Positions 1-7,880 are shown, counted from the stretch's first letter. The stretch: DNA of 10,637 nt from Beroe ovata (GCA_946803715.1 CAMPET010000336.1:5895-16531); one strand, 5' to 3'. Numbers and translations: made by a program. The notes: generated by a model from the letters alone, not told the origin.

Positions 1-250
1 CCAGCACTCACTGTGCTCTCTTCTACTGAGCGTATACTCACTGTATATGACCAGCACTCACTGTGCTCCCTTCTACTGAGCGTATACTCACTGTATAATG
101 CTAGCACACACTGTGCCCCTTCTACTGAGCGTATACTCACTGTATATCGCCAGCACGCCAGCACTCACTGTGCCCCTTCTACTGAGCGTATACTCACTGT
201 GCTTCCTTCTACTGATCGTATACGACTTAGCGTATACTCACCGTCGGCAT
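1..250. repeat. Minisatellite, ~50-bp unit
   Basis: Tandem repeat with copies starting at about 1, 51, 101 and 158, each near 49-50 bp. The shared core is CTTCTACTGAGCGTATACTC preceded by CCAGCACTCACTGTG. The third and fourth copies are separated by an 8-bp partial duplication, and the array decays after about 195 into shortened pieces that keep the GTATAC palindrome. The array probably continues left of the window. ORFs that run through it only reflect the repeat and are not genes. Confidence 0.9.
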
Positions 251-587
251 ACAACGCAATCAAAGCAGAAAGCAGCCTATAGGGCGAGTGTAAGCAAGTC
301 TATGAACACCATACAGTCATGTCTGTCGAGTCCTGGATCAAAATGTTGACGGTTGCCCCTCGACCTAGGGATCTGAACACTAGCAGACAGCAGAGCAAGT
401 CCAAAGTCATTTTGCCCCGTCCCCCATCTAGCTTGTTATCCACCGGATATCATATTCCTTTGTCCCTTTCAGACTTTCCGTCAGAGGGGGGGGNCGCTTA
501 CACTGCCTACAATCTACAGGAACCTCATGTGGATACGTACATGTGGGATAGCCATACTCTAGATTGTAACGTCACTGATACCAATAC
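251..587. other. Spacer with a doubtful ORF fragment
   Basis: I see no convincing gene here. An open frame of about 120 codons runs over 319-687, but it crosses an N at 494 inside a G homopolymer, has no recognisable domain, and continues into the direct-repeat block. A pyrimidine-rich AG at about 460-472 resembles a splice acceptor, but no matching donor or conserved exon follows. Confidence 0.5.
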
Positions 588-726
588 CACGGATCCGGTG
601 GATGTGCAGAATCAAGCGATCAACATCGCCCCCTTGAGTTTCAGTTATAAGCAGGACGCGACACCATATCCCTGTCAATGTCAGTAGCGATCAGGACCTG
701 CACATTCTTGTTATAATCCAATGACT

Positions 727-734
727 TATAAATA
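727..734 (+). promoter_or_regulatory. TATA-like box, upstream repeat copy
   Basis: TATAAATA lies in the first copy of the direct duplication, about 50 bp before the conserved GTCAGCAGCGCT block. It is equivalent in position to the better TATA box in the second copy. No transcript evidence is visible from sequence. Confidence 0.35.
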
Positions 735-974
735 CCGGAATTTGATATCGCTTCCGCTGCTTTACTATAGGAAAACAGTCAGCAGCGCTGAAGTCTGCTG
801 AGAGTCCAGTGGATCTAGTAGATGTACATTGTACAGTGTCAAGCGATTGACATCGCCCCCCTTGACGCGTCACCATAATTGGCGTCAAGCAGCATTATCC
901 CTGTGAGTACTCTGAAAGAGTTAGTGGGACCTGACACCATTCTTGTTAATCCACTGATTGATAAGTCTGAAGCA

Positions 975-984
975 TATATAAAAG
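975..984 (+). promoter_or_regulatory. TATA box, downstream repeat copy
   Basis: TATATAAAAG closely matches the metazoan TATA consensus. It sits 3 bp before the conserved GTCAGCAGCGCT block, so transcription would start near 1005-1015. The downstream 300 bp hold no gene that I can recognise, which fits a transposon-type promoter better than a host gene promoter. Confidence 0.4.
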
Positions 985-1160
985 CTGTCAGCAGCGCTAA
1001 AGTCTGCTTAGAGTCCACTTAAAGTCCGCTTATCTTGTTGTTGTGAGCATGGTGCAATTATTACTCTGGTGAATAACCCCAACCCCATCGGAGTTATATT
1101 TTGCTTGTGAGATCTTCTACTTGAAGACTGATAGGGGTCGCATTATCTGCGATGCCTATC

Positions 1161-1283
1161 TTCTAGAATGCCCAATGTTGGGAATACCCAACGTCGTGAA
1201 TTCCCAACGTCGTGAATACCCAACGTCGTGAATAGACAACATTCAACCCCAGTTGGGTATTGGGGACAATTGACTCCCCGACA
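1161..1283. repeat. 16-bp tandem array with flanking repeat-family fragments
   Basis: Three head-to-tail copies of TACCCAACGTCGTGAA (the second with TTCCC) occupy 1185-1232. They are preceded by TTCTAGAATGCCCAATGT (1161-1178) and followed by GTTGGGTATT (1252-1261), which is the exact inverse of AATACCCAAC at 1184-1193. GACAATTGACTCCCCGACA follows at 1265-1283. The first and last of these pieces recur at 7140-7157 and 7701-7718, so this block is a relic of the same two repeat families. Confidence 0.75.
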
Positions 1284-1574
1284 CTCCCACCAGATCATTT
1301 GTATCAGTGACGTAAATATTTAGAAAGTATCACTATCCCACACGTGCGGATCGATGTGAGATTGTGACAAGCAAATTTTAGTAAAAGGATTGGTATCAAT
1401 GACTTTATATTCTAGTGAATATCACTATCTCAATCAATAACGCCATGGATCTTCTGCAGCTTTGACTGCAAAATCTTTCATCAACTTCAGTGCTCGTGTT
1501 TTGGGTTGAAGAGATATGTTCAGCACAGCATGCGCACCCCAGAATGTAACGTATAAAATTATTGTAAGATTTTA

Positions 1575-1619
1575 CCCTACCGTCGGTGCGCGCGATTTTC
1601 AATCCGCCCCGACGGTAGG
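1575..1619. repeat. Subterminal hairpin of the transposon
   Basis: CCCTACCGTCGG near the left terminus is answered by its exact complement CCGACGGTAGGG ending at about 1619, leaving a GC-rich loop of about 20 bp. The left arm overlaps the outer terminal inverted repeat, so the left end carries a nested palindrome that the right end lacks. Confidence 0.75.
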
Positions 1620-1710
1620 GCGGAATTTAGCAGCTGCAGCTTTACAGCACTTTTTGCTGTAAGATTTGATTGGCTAATCGCGCGCCAATAAGAGACGCGC
1701 AACAAGCTTG

Positions 1711-1763
1711 TCATGTGACTAGTCATGTGACTAGTCATGTGATGTCACATGCGTGTGACGTCA
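1711..1763. promoter_or_regulatory. CATGTGACTAG repeats and a CRE palindrome
   Basis: TCATGTGACTAG is repeated from 1711, with further TCATGTGA copies to about 1743. TGACGTCA, a full CRE/ATF-type palindrome, follows at 1756-1763. The group lies within the 473-bp transposon. It may be a small enhancer carried by the element or simply a short tandem expansion; sequence alone cannot tell. Confidence 0.4.
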
Positions 1764-2043
1764 TTATCAGAAAAAACATTAGCACACATACTCACTATTT
1801 GCTATTCCTTCAAACCGCGCCACGCATTCTTATAAGTTTTCAGTGCGTGCACACGTTGCGCGCCCCTGTTCTACTCAGTGAACTGAAAATTAGTCGTATA
1901 GTAGAAGACCACGGACGCGCAGCGCGCGCGGAGTATTTGGGTCACGCAGCGCAGGAACAGTTTTCAGGCAACGGCAATGAGATAAAAAGGGATAAAATCC
2001 CGTGCCGGCAGCTGGGTAGGGTGAAATCCTACAAATAAAATTA

Positions 2044-2454
2044 TTTCATGTAATCATGTACATTGTAGTTGTGCAATGTACATGCTCATTGCTCCTTGAC
2101 TCCAGGCCATGTGATAAGTGATTCAGACTGTCGCAAATGCTTGTTTGGGTGGAGCATTCATATTCAGTGTTTTGGGTCACATGACACCATATAAAATGTA
2201 AATATCCATGGTACTTTAGATCTTATTCAACGAATGTTTGAGTACGTCAGTCGTCATTCAATCAATTGAATTGCAGATCAGCATGTCCGTAGCCTTAACC
2301 CATTGCATTTGTTTCACTGAAACTTTCTGTGTGTTGGATCATCATCTGCAAAATTCAGAATCATGGAAATGGAATCATTGCATATCAATATCATAGCACA
2401 TGCCTGGGCCGACATAGTGAAATAAGCCCACACGCAAAAAGTACTAGCAGATAA
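2044..2454. other. Intergenic DNA, nothing recognised
   Basis: AT-rich sequence with no convincing ORF, splice pair, RNA gene or repeat beyond short inverted words such as TGTACATTG/CAATGTACA near 2057-2081. Confidence 0.5.
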
Positions 2455-2545
2455 GTCACGTGACCCACGTGACTGATCACGTGGCTGAAAAGAAAATGTC
2501 ACTTGGCACAAGGAAGGCGTTCGCCGCGCGCCCTATATATATGGC
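2455..2545 (+). promoter_or_regulatory. Promoter-like block: three CACGTG boxes and TATA
   Basis: CACGTG occurs at 2457-2462, 2466-2471 and 2478-2483. The first lies in the full palindrome GTCACGTGAC (2455-2464), which equals the CLEAR/E-box consensus bound by bHLH-leucine-zipper factors of the MiT/TFE and USF type. Fifty bases on, a GC-rich stretch (GCCGCGCGCC) runs into CTATATATATGG (2533-2544), usable as a TATA box. The order E-boxes, GC block, TATA suggests plus-strand transcription from about 2570. No ORF or exon follows before the repeats begin at about 2600. Confidence 0.4.
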
Positions 2546-2599
2546 CTTAAATGGCGTTGCCCCCCTACCTTCCAGAAACCTTTAGCTTCTTGTTAATGT

Positions 2600-3242
2600 G
2601 TTTGGATCAGCTTACACGTAACTATAAGCTTCAAAACATTTTCGAGTTATGATCAAAAAACACTTTTTGGCACCAGAATACAGTAAGTGAAGATAAAAAA
2701 CTGCTGTTGCTCTTCTATGACCCTCAAAATCCAAAAAGTGGTGTTCCAATGGGGCTGTATTGATGTCCACTGGAGCTTATAGTTATGTGAGCACTTATGT
2801 GAACTTTGCGCTTCTTTAAAGCTATAATTTGCCTTGCTGGTACCTCTAGAAGCCAAATTATGATGCTCCAATAGGGTAATATTGATGCCCACTGGAGACA
2901 AAAAATGGGTTTTTCGATCGCAACTCACAAAGTAAACAGTTTGCAGCTTATAGTTATGTCAACACTAATGTAAACATGGCCATTGCACTTCTTTTAAGCT
3001 ATTATTTACCTCCCTTGGACCTTCAGAAGCCGATATATCATGGGACACAGAAATATCAGAACCGCGGGTGCCAAAAATCGTTTTTTTGGTTATATCTCAA
3101 AAAGTAAAGGGTTTGGAGCTTAGAGTTGCAGTACACACTCATATAAACATGTCCATTGCGCTTCTTTTGAGCCATAAGTTTCTTCCTGTGACCTTCAGAA
3201 GCTGAGATATGGACATTTGCGTTTTAGCGCTTTGCGCTAAAA
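2600..3242. repeat. Complex repeat with ~171-bp spacing
   Basis: The phrase beginning GCTTAkAGTT recurs at 2775, 2946 and 3118, spaced 171 and 172 bp. A degraded version starts near 2610. Each copy is followed by a similar run: AACATGkCCATTGCrCTTC, then TTTTrAGC, then ACCTTCAGAAGC (the oldest copy is more diverged). A second sub-repeat, TCCAATrGGG to GCCCACTGGAG, appears near 2745-2775 and 2866-2898. The block ends in a perfect 9-bp palindrome at 3222-3242. It is a diverged satellite or mobile-element fragment, not coding in any frame. Confidence 0.7.
3222..3242. repeat. Perfect 9-bp hairpin
   Basis: TTTTAGCGC and GCGCTAAAA are exact complements separated by TTT. The hairpin closes the ~171-bp repeat block and may mark the end of the mobile element. 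Confidence 0.8.
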
Positions 3243-5220
3243 ATGGGTGTGGCCCTAGCACCCCCCAGGACGTCGATTCATCAAATGGCAGTTAACTACT
3301 TTGATTAGGGAAATTTAGAACTACCAAAAAGAAACTTTGTCCACTCGGATGTTGCATACTGACTATGGCTGGGCTACTGTAGTATAAGATTGTTATGTCA
3401 AAATCTTTACTTACTATTTCTTTGTCTTACTAGTGACTAGTGTTGACACCCTAGTGGTTCATTGGTTCGATCGGGTACAGTTTTCTGTAGCACAATTGAT
3501 TTATCTCATCCATTATGAATAGTATCAGTACAAGCTATATTATAAATGTCGCACATTCTGTTTGTACCTATCATGTATCATGTGTCATATATCTTTGCCA
3601 GGAAATGGTGATTTGAATTCAGTAGTGGTGACTTTATTGTTGAGGCTTAGGCTTTGGGTGTACTGTACTTTTTGGTTTTTGGTCTATAATCATAGAAAAT
3701 AGAAATAGGTCAAACTACTTAGTTATGCATCACAACTAAGGGGAAGTCAAACAACTAGTCAGTGGTCTGATAAAATCATCTCTCTGAGCCAATTTTGTGA
3801 AATGGTAGATTTATTTCCAAATGCTCCTTTATAGATTTTTTGTTTGGAGTGTGTATCACATCAAGTCAATTAACACCAATGCCCGGCTCAAGCCTTCCTC
3901 ACTTGAAAGGGAATTCGTATGTTCAGATTTTTGGGCACGCTACCATAGCTTTATGTGCTGATTTTATTTAGCAATACATTTGCCAAAACAAATGGGTAGG
4001 TTTGTTTGTTAATTAACATAAGTGTGTTATTGTTGTTTTAGATATTGTCATTTTAAATGTTATTGTATCTAATGTGTAGACTGTAGTAGTGTATCATGCC
4101 CTCTTGATGGGTTTTCTAGTCTATATCATGATTTGGTTTTTGGTTTGTCTGTCAGCATGTCCGTCATGAAGTGGAAGTTGCAAGTGCAGATTTCAAGTCA
4201 AGTGTGTGTTGCCATAGATTCATGCTACTCATGCAATGTGATTGTGAACTGTGAATTCATTTCTGACGACTGTTGCTCTGATAACGCTGTCCTCTCTGGT
4301 GATAGGAAGAATGTACGAGGTGATTAGAGGGACAGTCACATTTTTCATGAGTTGTGATTCTACGCCCTACGGGACATTGGTTTTGACTCATGGTTAAAAC
4401 CTTGTTTTGTCACTATTTATTGTCGCTTTATGCCTAAACCCATGTCAAACAACTTGGCGAGCATCATCTTCCAATGCAAATCTGGAGAAATGGCTATATT
4501 CTGACCGAACACCCTGTTTTCGTTTCCAATGGTTAGTGTACCACGTTCACTTGATGGGTTTTCTAGTCTGTACATAATTATATTTAAGTAATTAAATAGT
4601 TTTTTGGTCATATTTAACCAACTTCTCTTCCTCCTCATCCTGGTGGCAAAATGGCCAGTCCTTTTTGACACAATAAGATCACTTTCATTTCAATAAAACT
4701 ATGTTTGCGTGGTTTCTTAAGATGATCTTATCTTACCAAGGAGGTGAAATATTGTATAGGTGCCTACTTAACAATGAACCAACGCAGCCCTAAATAGTGC
4801 CTAATTGTTACATATCTCAGCTATCATCCTGGGGTTAAGCTTTGGTTAGTGAGTCCAATTGAATATATTCCATTCATTGATTTAACTCTGGGGTCCAATT
4901 GTTAAATTGACTATTGGAGGTGCCTGTGCAACATCTGATGACCCCCTTTCCATCTAATGATTCGCAATACCAGAACAGTGTCCAGATGCATGGGCCACAG
5001 GGTCAAATATTGCACAATGCACTACCACTTCACGATGCCCTTCTTCTGGGCAAAGATATTTTCAGTTCGAATATGTAGATGATAATAAATCTAATTGATA
5101 AACTTTCATGTTGTAGATCAATGAGTGTGGATTGTGGAATTGTGATAGATGCCTATCTCATGAAAATATTGAAAACAAGACTCTCAACTCAATAATAAAC
5201 AGATCATATGCTTCCTGAAT
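3243..5220. other. AT-rich intergenic region, no gene recognised
   Basis: Nearly 2 kb without a supportable gene. Short ORFs at 4133-4327 (plus) and 4417-4671 (minus) show no known domain. A diverged duplication of about 40 bp with the identical core CTTGATGGGTTTTCTAGTCT is found at 4103-4122 and 4550-4569, so part of this region was copied or is a degraded repeat. No tRNA, rRNA or clear splice pair was found by eye. Confidence 0.5.
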
Positions 5221-5227
5221 ATAATTA

Positions 5228-5233
5228 TTTAAT
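5228..5233 (-). terminator. Possible polyadenylation signal ATTAAA
   Basis: On the minus strand ATTAAA lies about 38 bases after the stop codon of the crystallin-aerolysin gene, in an AT-rich tail. It is the common variant of AATAAA. Distance and context fit, but the motif is short and frequent in AT-rich DNA. Confidence 0.35.
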
Positions 5234-5270
5234 GATAAACTTTTTCATTTTCAATATTACCCCTTCATCC

Positions 5271-6649
5271 TCAATTCTTGCCCTTCTTTCCTTTCTTGCC
5301 CTTCTTGTCTTTCTTGCCTCCCTTATCATTCCCTCCTACTCCTTTGAAGCAGGCTTTCCAGTCAGCATCCACATCTGCTCTGTTGATCGAGTCAATGTTT
5401 CCAGATTGAGTGTACTTTCTGCGGACATTGCTTATACAGTCTGGGAGATTCCTGTTCTTTTGACAAGCCTTTTTAGAGAACCTACCAGACCAGCTCCAAT
5501 AGTTCACTGAAGGGAATGTCACTGATCTGAGAGTCATGGTTCCGTCTTCTACCTTTTCTGAACCATCAGTACACTTGGAGTAAATCTTGGTGGGTGTGTT
5601 AGACCTATCATAGATATATCGCTCCACCACTCCAAATATCAGACCACCTCCTGGTGCTTTGTATGTCACTGATTGGGCAGCAGTCTTTTCATTACCCTTG
5701 GCAAAACTCTTTGTCTCAGAAGAAGTCATGGTAACAGCGCCTCCTTCGGTAGAAGTCCATGACATCCCTATAGCACCACCCACACCCCATGGGGCTCCAA
5801 TGAGAGCAATACCGAGTGTCTGAGAGTTTTCCCAATTGTACTCTTCTGCTGTACTCGTTTGCAAAGAGGTAGTTTCTGTGACACTGTCAGTATTGGAGAG
5901 AGTCATTGTGTGAGATCCTGCTCCAGAGCAAGTGCCTCCACTCTGAGATCCAATGACTTCTATTCCTTCCAACACGGGTTGGAGGTCTTCTCCTTCCACG
6001 AGCTCAACTTGGTAGGGTGTACATTTCGTGACGGGTTTGTATGTGTCAGAGAACTTATCCTGTCATGATCACTCCAGAAAAAGCCCCAGCCCATATTTTC
6101 CGCGTCCCCTTCCCTGACAACCCATCTGGCTCCTTCAAAATTGATATTATCATACATTTCCCAATCACCTTTCACTCCCCAATATGAGGAAAGTTGGTCT
6201 TCCCAATCTTTTCGTGGGTTGGAGTCCATTTTAAATTTTCCCAGGTCAGGGACGGCTCCATAGAATTCGATACTGTCACCCTGAGAATCGGAGTTTTGAT
6301 AGATAACGATCTTTGCGGCTTCTGGATCGTCGTCATACTCACAGACCCTTCTGGCTGAAGAGTACGCATTATTGTTTGCTGATCTTAGCTTAGGTCCTGG
6401 TTTTACCAACATTCTGCTTCCAGAGTAATATTCATTGGTGTATAGCTCCCAGTCGCTATCTCCAAACACTTGAACTGCTGATATGGCGTCGTCTAATCCA
6501 AGATCTGACAGCTCCGGTACTGACTCTGTAAGGTTCATAACTTTAGTTCTGTGTTCTCCCTGGTTATAGTCTTCTGAAACTGTCATGTACGATTCTTGTG
6601 CAACTGATGCAGCGAGACATGTCGCCAAGGTAACGAAGATGGCTACCAT
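5271..6649 (-). CDS. Beta/gamma-crystallin–aerolysin-like pore-forming protein, frame-broken
   Basis: Secreted fusion protein in two reading frames. The upstream frame (6649-5960) opens with a signal peptide (VAIFVTLATCLAASVA). Four Greek-key motifs follow, making two beta/gamma-crystallin domains at about residues 35-103 and 112-201; visible marks are WELY at 67-70 with YYSG, WEMY with FEG at 163-173, and the DRISSL ending. The downstream frame (open from 6062 to 5271) holds a Ser/Thr-rich beta-strand domain with a glycine-rich hydrophobic stretch, GIALIGAPWGVGGAIG, as expected for the membrane-insertion region of aerolysin-family pore formers. It ends in a Lys/Gly tail. Frog relatives with this architecture form pores in endolysosomal and plasma membranes. 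The frames overlap over 5963-6062, near the domain junction. A one-base assembly error is the simplest cause; true pseudogenisation is possible, and a weak short GT-AG stretch there is a less likely intron. The start has a good context (A at -3, G at +4). No other intron is seen. Confidence 0.85.
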
Positions 6650-7139
6650 GTTTGTAACGGATCTCAGAATTATTCAGAGAAATCTAAAAATCCTCTCTGT
6701 CACGCTGGTTTAAATGGTGAGCCGCTGAAAATCGCGGTCTTGAAGATAATGCAGAATTGAGAAGTGAGGTTTCCTCTATCATGTACGAGGGTAATTTGTT
6801 CAAATTTTCTGTTGACTCATGAAAATCATGCTCAATGGTATTCATCAAAAAACGTTTCATCAAGATTAGTTCTCCATTTTCTGAATTGAGACTTGAAAAC
6901 ACAGTGATGCAATGAAACTTGAGGAAATTGAAATTGCAAATTTCTATAATGGAACAGGAGGTTCATCTCAAAAATCTCTGCTTGACCATCTTGCGCCGCA
7001 CATGGATCTATGCAAAGTTGAAGAAAGAATACTTGACTTAATAAGTAATACCTACTGTAAAGCAAAAGGAACAAACCGAATGTAGGTATTTGCTTCGGAG
7101 GATAGATTTACTCAAACATAAACAGATGGAATATCCAAG
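6650..7139. other. Upstream region of the crystallin-aerolysin gene
   Basis: On the minus strand this is the 5' flank of the pore-former gene. TTTAAA at 6709-6714, about 60 bases before the start codon, is a possible weak TATA element. GCTGAAAATCGCGG at 6724-6737 recurs exactly at 7464-7477. Two minus-strand ORFs of 72 and 80 codons (6684-6902 and 6832-7074) overlap in different frames and show no known domain; I do not call them genes. Confidence 0.4.
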
Positions 7140-7144
7140 TTCTA

Positions 7145-7438
7145 GAATACCCAACGTCTCGAATACCTACCCAGTAGAATTGTTATGTATTCGCGACTTG
7201 GGTATTACGTGCATAATGACCACTGACCAGAATACCCAGCTCATTACAGCCGTAGAGGGTGATGTGAACCACCCTAAATTGCTGCTCTTACACGTGACTT
7301 AATCGAGTCACGTGACCTTATACCTCTCTAGATGTTGGCCTTGTCACGTGACTCAATCGGATCGCGTGACCGTTCACCATAACCATTGTGCCGTCCATAG
7401 CTGCATCTCTACATCGTTATTATAGAAGTTGGGTATTC
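7145..7438. mobile_element. Small inverted-repeat element (MITE-like)
   Basis: GAATACCCAACGTCT at the left and the reverse complement of the right end (about 7424-7438) agree at 14 of 15 positions, with the 10-bp core AATACCCAAC/GTTGGGTATT perfect (7146-7155 and 7428-7437). Length is about 294 bp. Internal copies of TTGGGTATT and AATACCCAG occur near 7199 and 7230. I find no convincing target-site duplication. The same family leaves fragments at 1161-1261. Confidence 0.6.
7291..7372. promoter_or_regulatory. Duplicated CLEAR/E-box cluster
   Basis: A 28-bp module beginning CACGTGACTyAATCG is present at 7291-7318 and 7345-7372. Perfect GTCACGTGAC palindromes are at 7307-7316 and 7343-7352; a third box at 7291-7296 has one mismatch in the flank and a fourth is CGCGTG. 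The cluster lies about 650 bp upstream of the minus-strand pore-former start and about 780 bp upstream of the plus-strand gene start, so it could serve either. GTCACGTGAC is the consensus for TFEB/MiT and USF-type bHLH-zip factors. It sits inside the 294-bp inverted-repeat element. Confidence 0.45.
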
Positions 7439-7696
7439 AGCACCCCAATCAAAATGAATAGCGGCTGAAAATCGCGGCCAGGCGCTAAAGATGACTATAA
7501 TTTTGTTGTGCGAAATGTCATTCGAAGGAAACATGAAATGACATATTTTTTCATGGTGATAAAAGTTGAGAGTTAAAGAGTTGCTGAAATGGTGGCAGAA
7601 TGGTGGTAGTGTTTGCTTTCAATTGTTGATCTTCAATGGTTACAGCTCGACAGAGCTTCTTGCGGCTCATCTCGAGGTAGGGTACTGTAAGGGGAA
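7439..7696. other. Intergenic, nothing further recognised
   Basis: Apart from the repeated word GCTGAAAATCGCGG at 7464-7477, no ORF, RNA gene or splice pair is supportable here. Confidence 0.5.
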
Positions 7697-7880
7697 GTGC
7701 GACAATTGACCCCCGACAATTGACCCCGTAAAAAAGTAAAAAGAAGAACGAAGCGAAGGCAAGGGGNGACCCCCTAACATTTGACCTAACCTAATGATAA
7801 CCATAACAGTAACCCAAGCCCTAACCCTAACCCTAACTGTGATTTATTAACTGTAATTGTCGGGGGGTCAGTTGTCACAC
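7697..7880. mobile_element. 184-bp fold-back element with telomeric core
   Basis: The left end GTGCGACAATTGACCCCCGA (from 7697) matches the reverse complement of the right end (7853-7880) in about 23 of 25 positions. The repeat GACAATTGACCCC occurs twice in a row at the left. Between the arms lie an N at 7767 and a CCCTAA tract. No transposase and no clear target-site duplication are seen. A partial copy of the arm is at 1265-1283. Confidence 0.7.
7813..7836 (-). repeat. Interstitial telomeric tract (CCCTAA)3
   Basis: Three perfect CCCTAA units at 7819-7836, preceded by one degenerate unit, lie inside the fold-back element. The C-rich strand is the plus strand, so TTAGGG reads on the minus strand. 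Four CCC runs with three-base spacers (7813, 7819, 7825, 7831) make the minus strand a candidate G-quadruplex. Confidence 0.85.

Larger units (their letters stand above)
588..1040. repeat. Diverged direct duplication carrying TATA boxes
   Basis: Two imperfect copies lie in tandem. Matching blocks are 612-637 with 839-865 (TCAAGCGATyrACATCGCC core), 705-730 with 942-966 (ATTCTTGTTA and following), and 778-808 with 987-1017 (GTCAGCAGCGCTrAAGTCTG core). The offset falls from 227 to 209 bp, so the copies have gained or lost small pieces. Each copy has a TATA-like box at the same relative place: TATAAATA at 727-734 and TATATAAAAG at 975-984. This could be a pair of long terminal repeat remnants or a duplicated core promoter. 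No coding region follows it clearly. Confidence 0.7.
1553..2043. mobile_element. Non-autonomous DNA transposon with 9-bp TSD
   Basis: The element spans 1562-2034 (473 bp). Its left end TTGTAAGATTTTACCCTACC (1562-1581) and the reverse complement of its right end (2015-2034) match at 18 of 20 positions. Both sides are flanked by the identical 9-bp direct repeat ATAAAATTA (1553-1561 and 2035-2043), which is a clean target-site duplication. Nine-base duplications with terminal inverted repeats are typical of Mutator-like elements; Merlin is an alternative. No transposase is encoded: the ORF inside (1670-2038) is low-complexity. The interior is more GC-rich than its flanks and carries a second inverted repeat near the left end. 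Confidence 0.85.

Noticed and set aside
13-349. Two overlapping plus-strand ORFs through the minisatellite
   Set aside because: Their repetitive sequence is a direct reading of the 50-bp tandem repeat in different frames; no domain and no start context.
319-687. 122-codon ORF at the end of the minisatellite
   Set aside because: Contains an N in a G homopolymer, has no recognisable motif, and runs into the direct duplication. Kept only as a doubtful fragment.
1161-1261. CRISPR-like array
   Set aside because: The 16-bp copies are directly abutting without spacers, and the context is eukaryotic.
1670-2038. 122-codon ORF inside the 473-bp transposon
   Set aside because: Starts with the repeated CATGTGACTAG stretch and reaches the terminal repeat; no transposase motifs.
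5208-5510. Hydrophobic 100-codon plus-strand ORF
   Set aside because: Antisense of the Lys/Gly tail and C-terminal part of the pore-forming gene; hydrophobicity comes from reading lysine codons backwards.
6172-6369. 65-codon minus-strand ORF
   Set aside because: Lies wholly inside the crystallin domains in another frame.
6684-7074. Two minus-strand ORFs upstream of the pore-former
   Set aside because: They overlap each other in different frames, show no domain, and the second's hydrophobic start is not followed by a credible mature protein.
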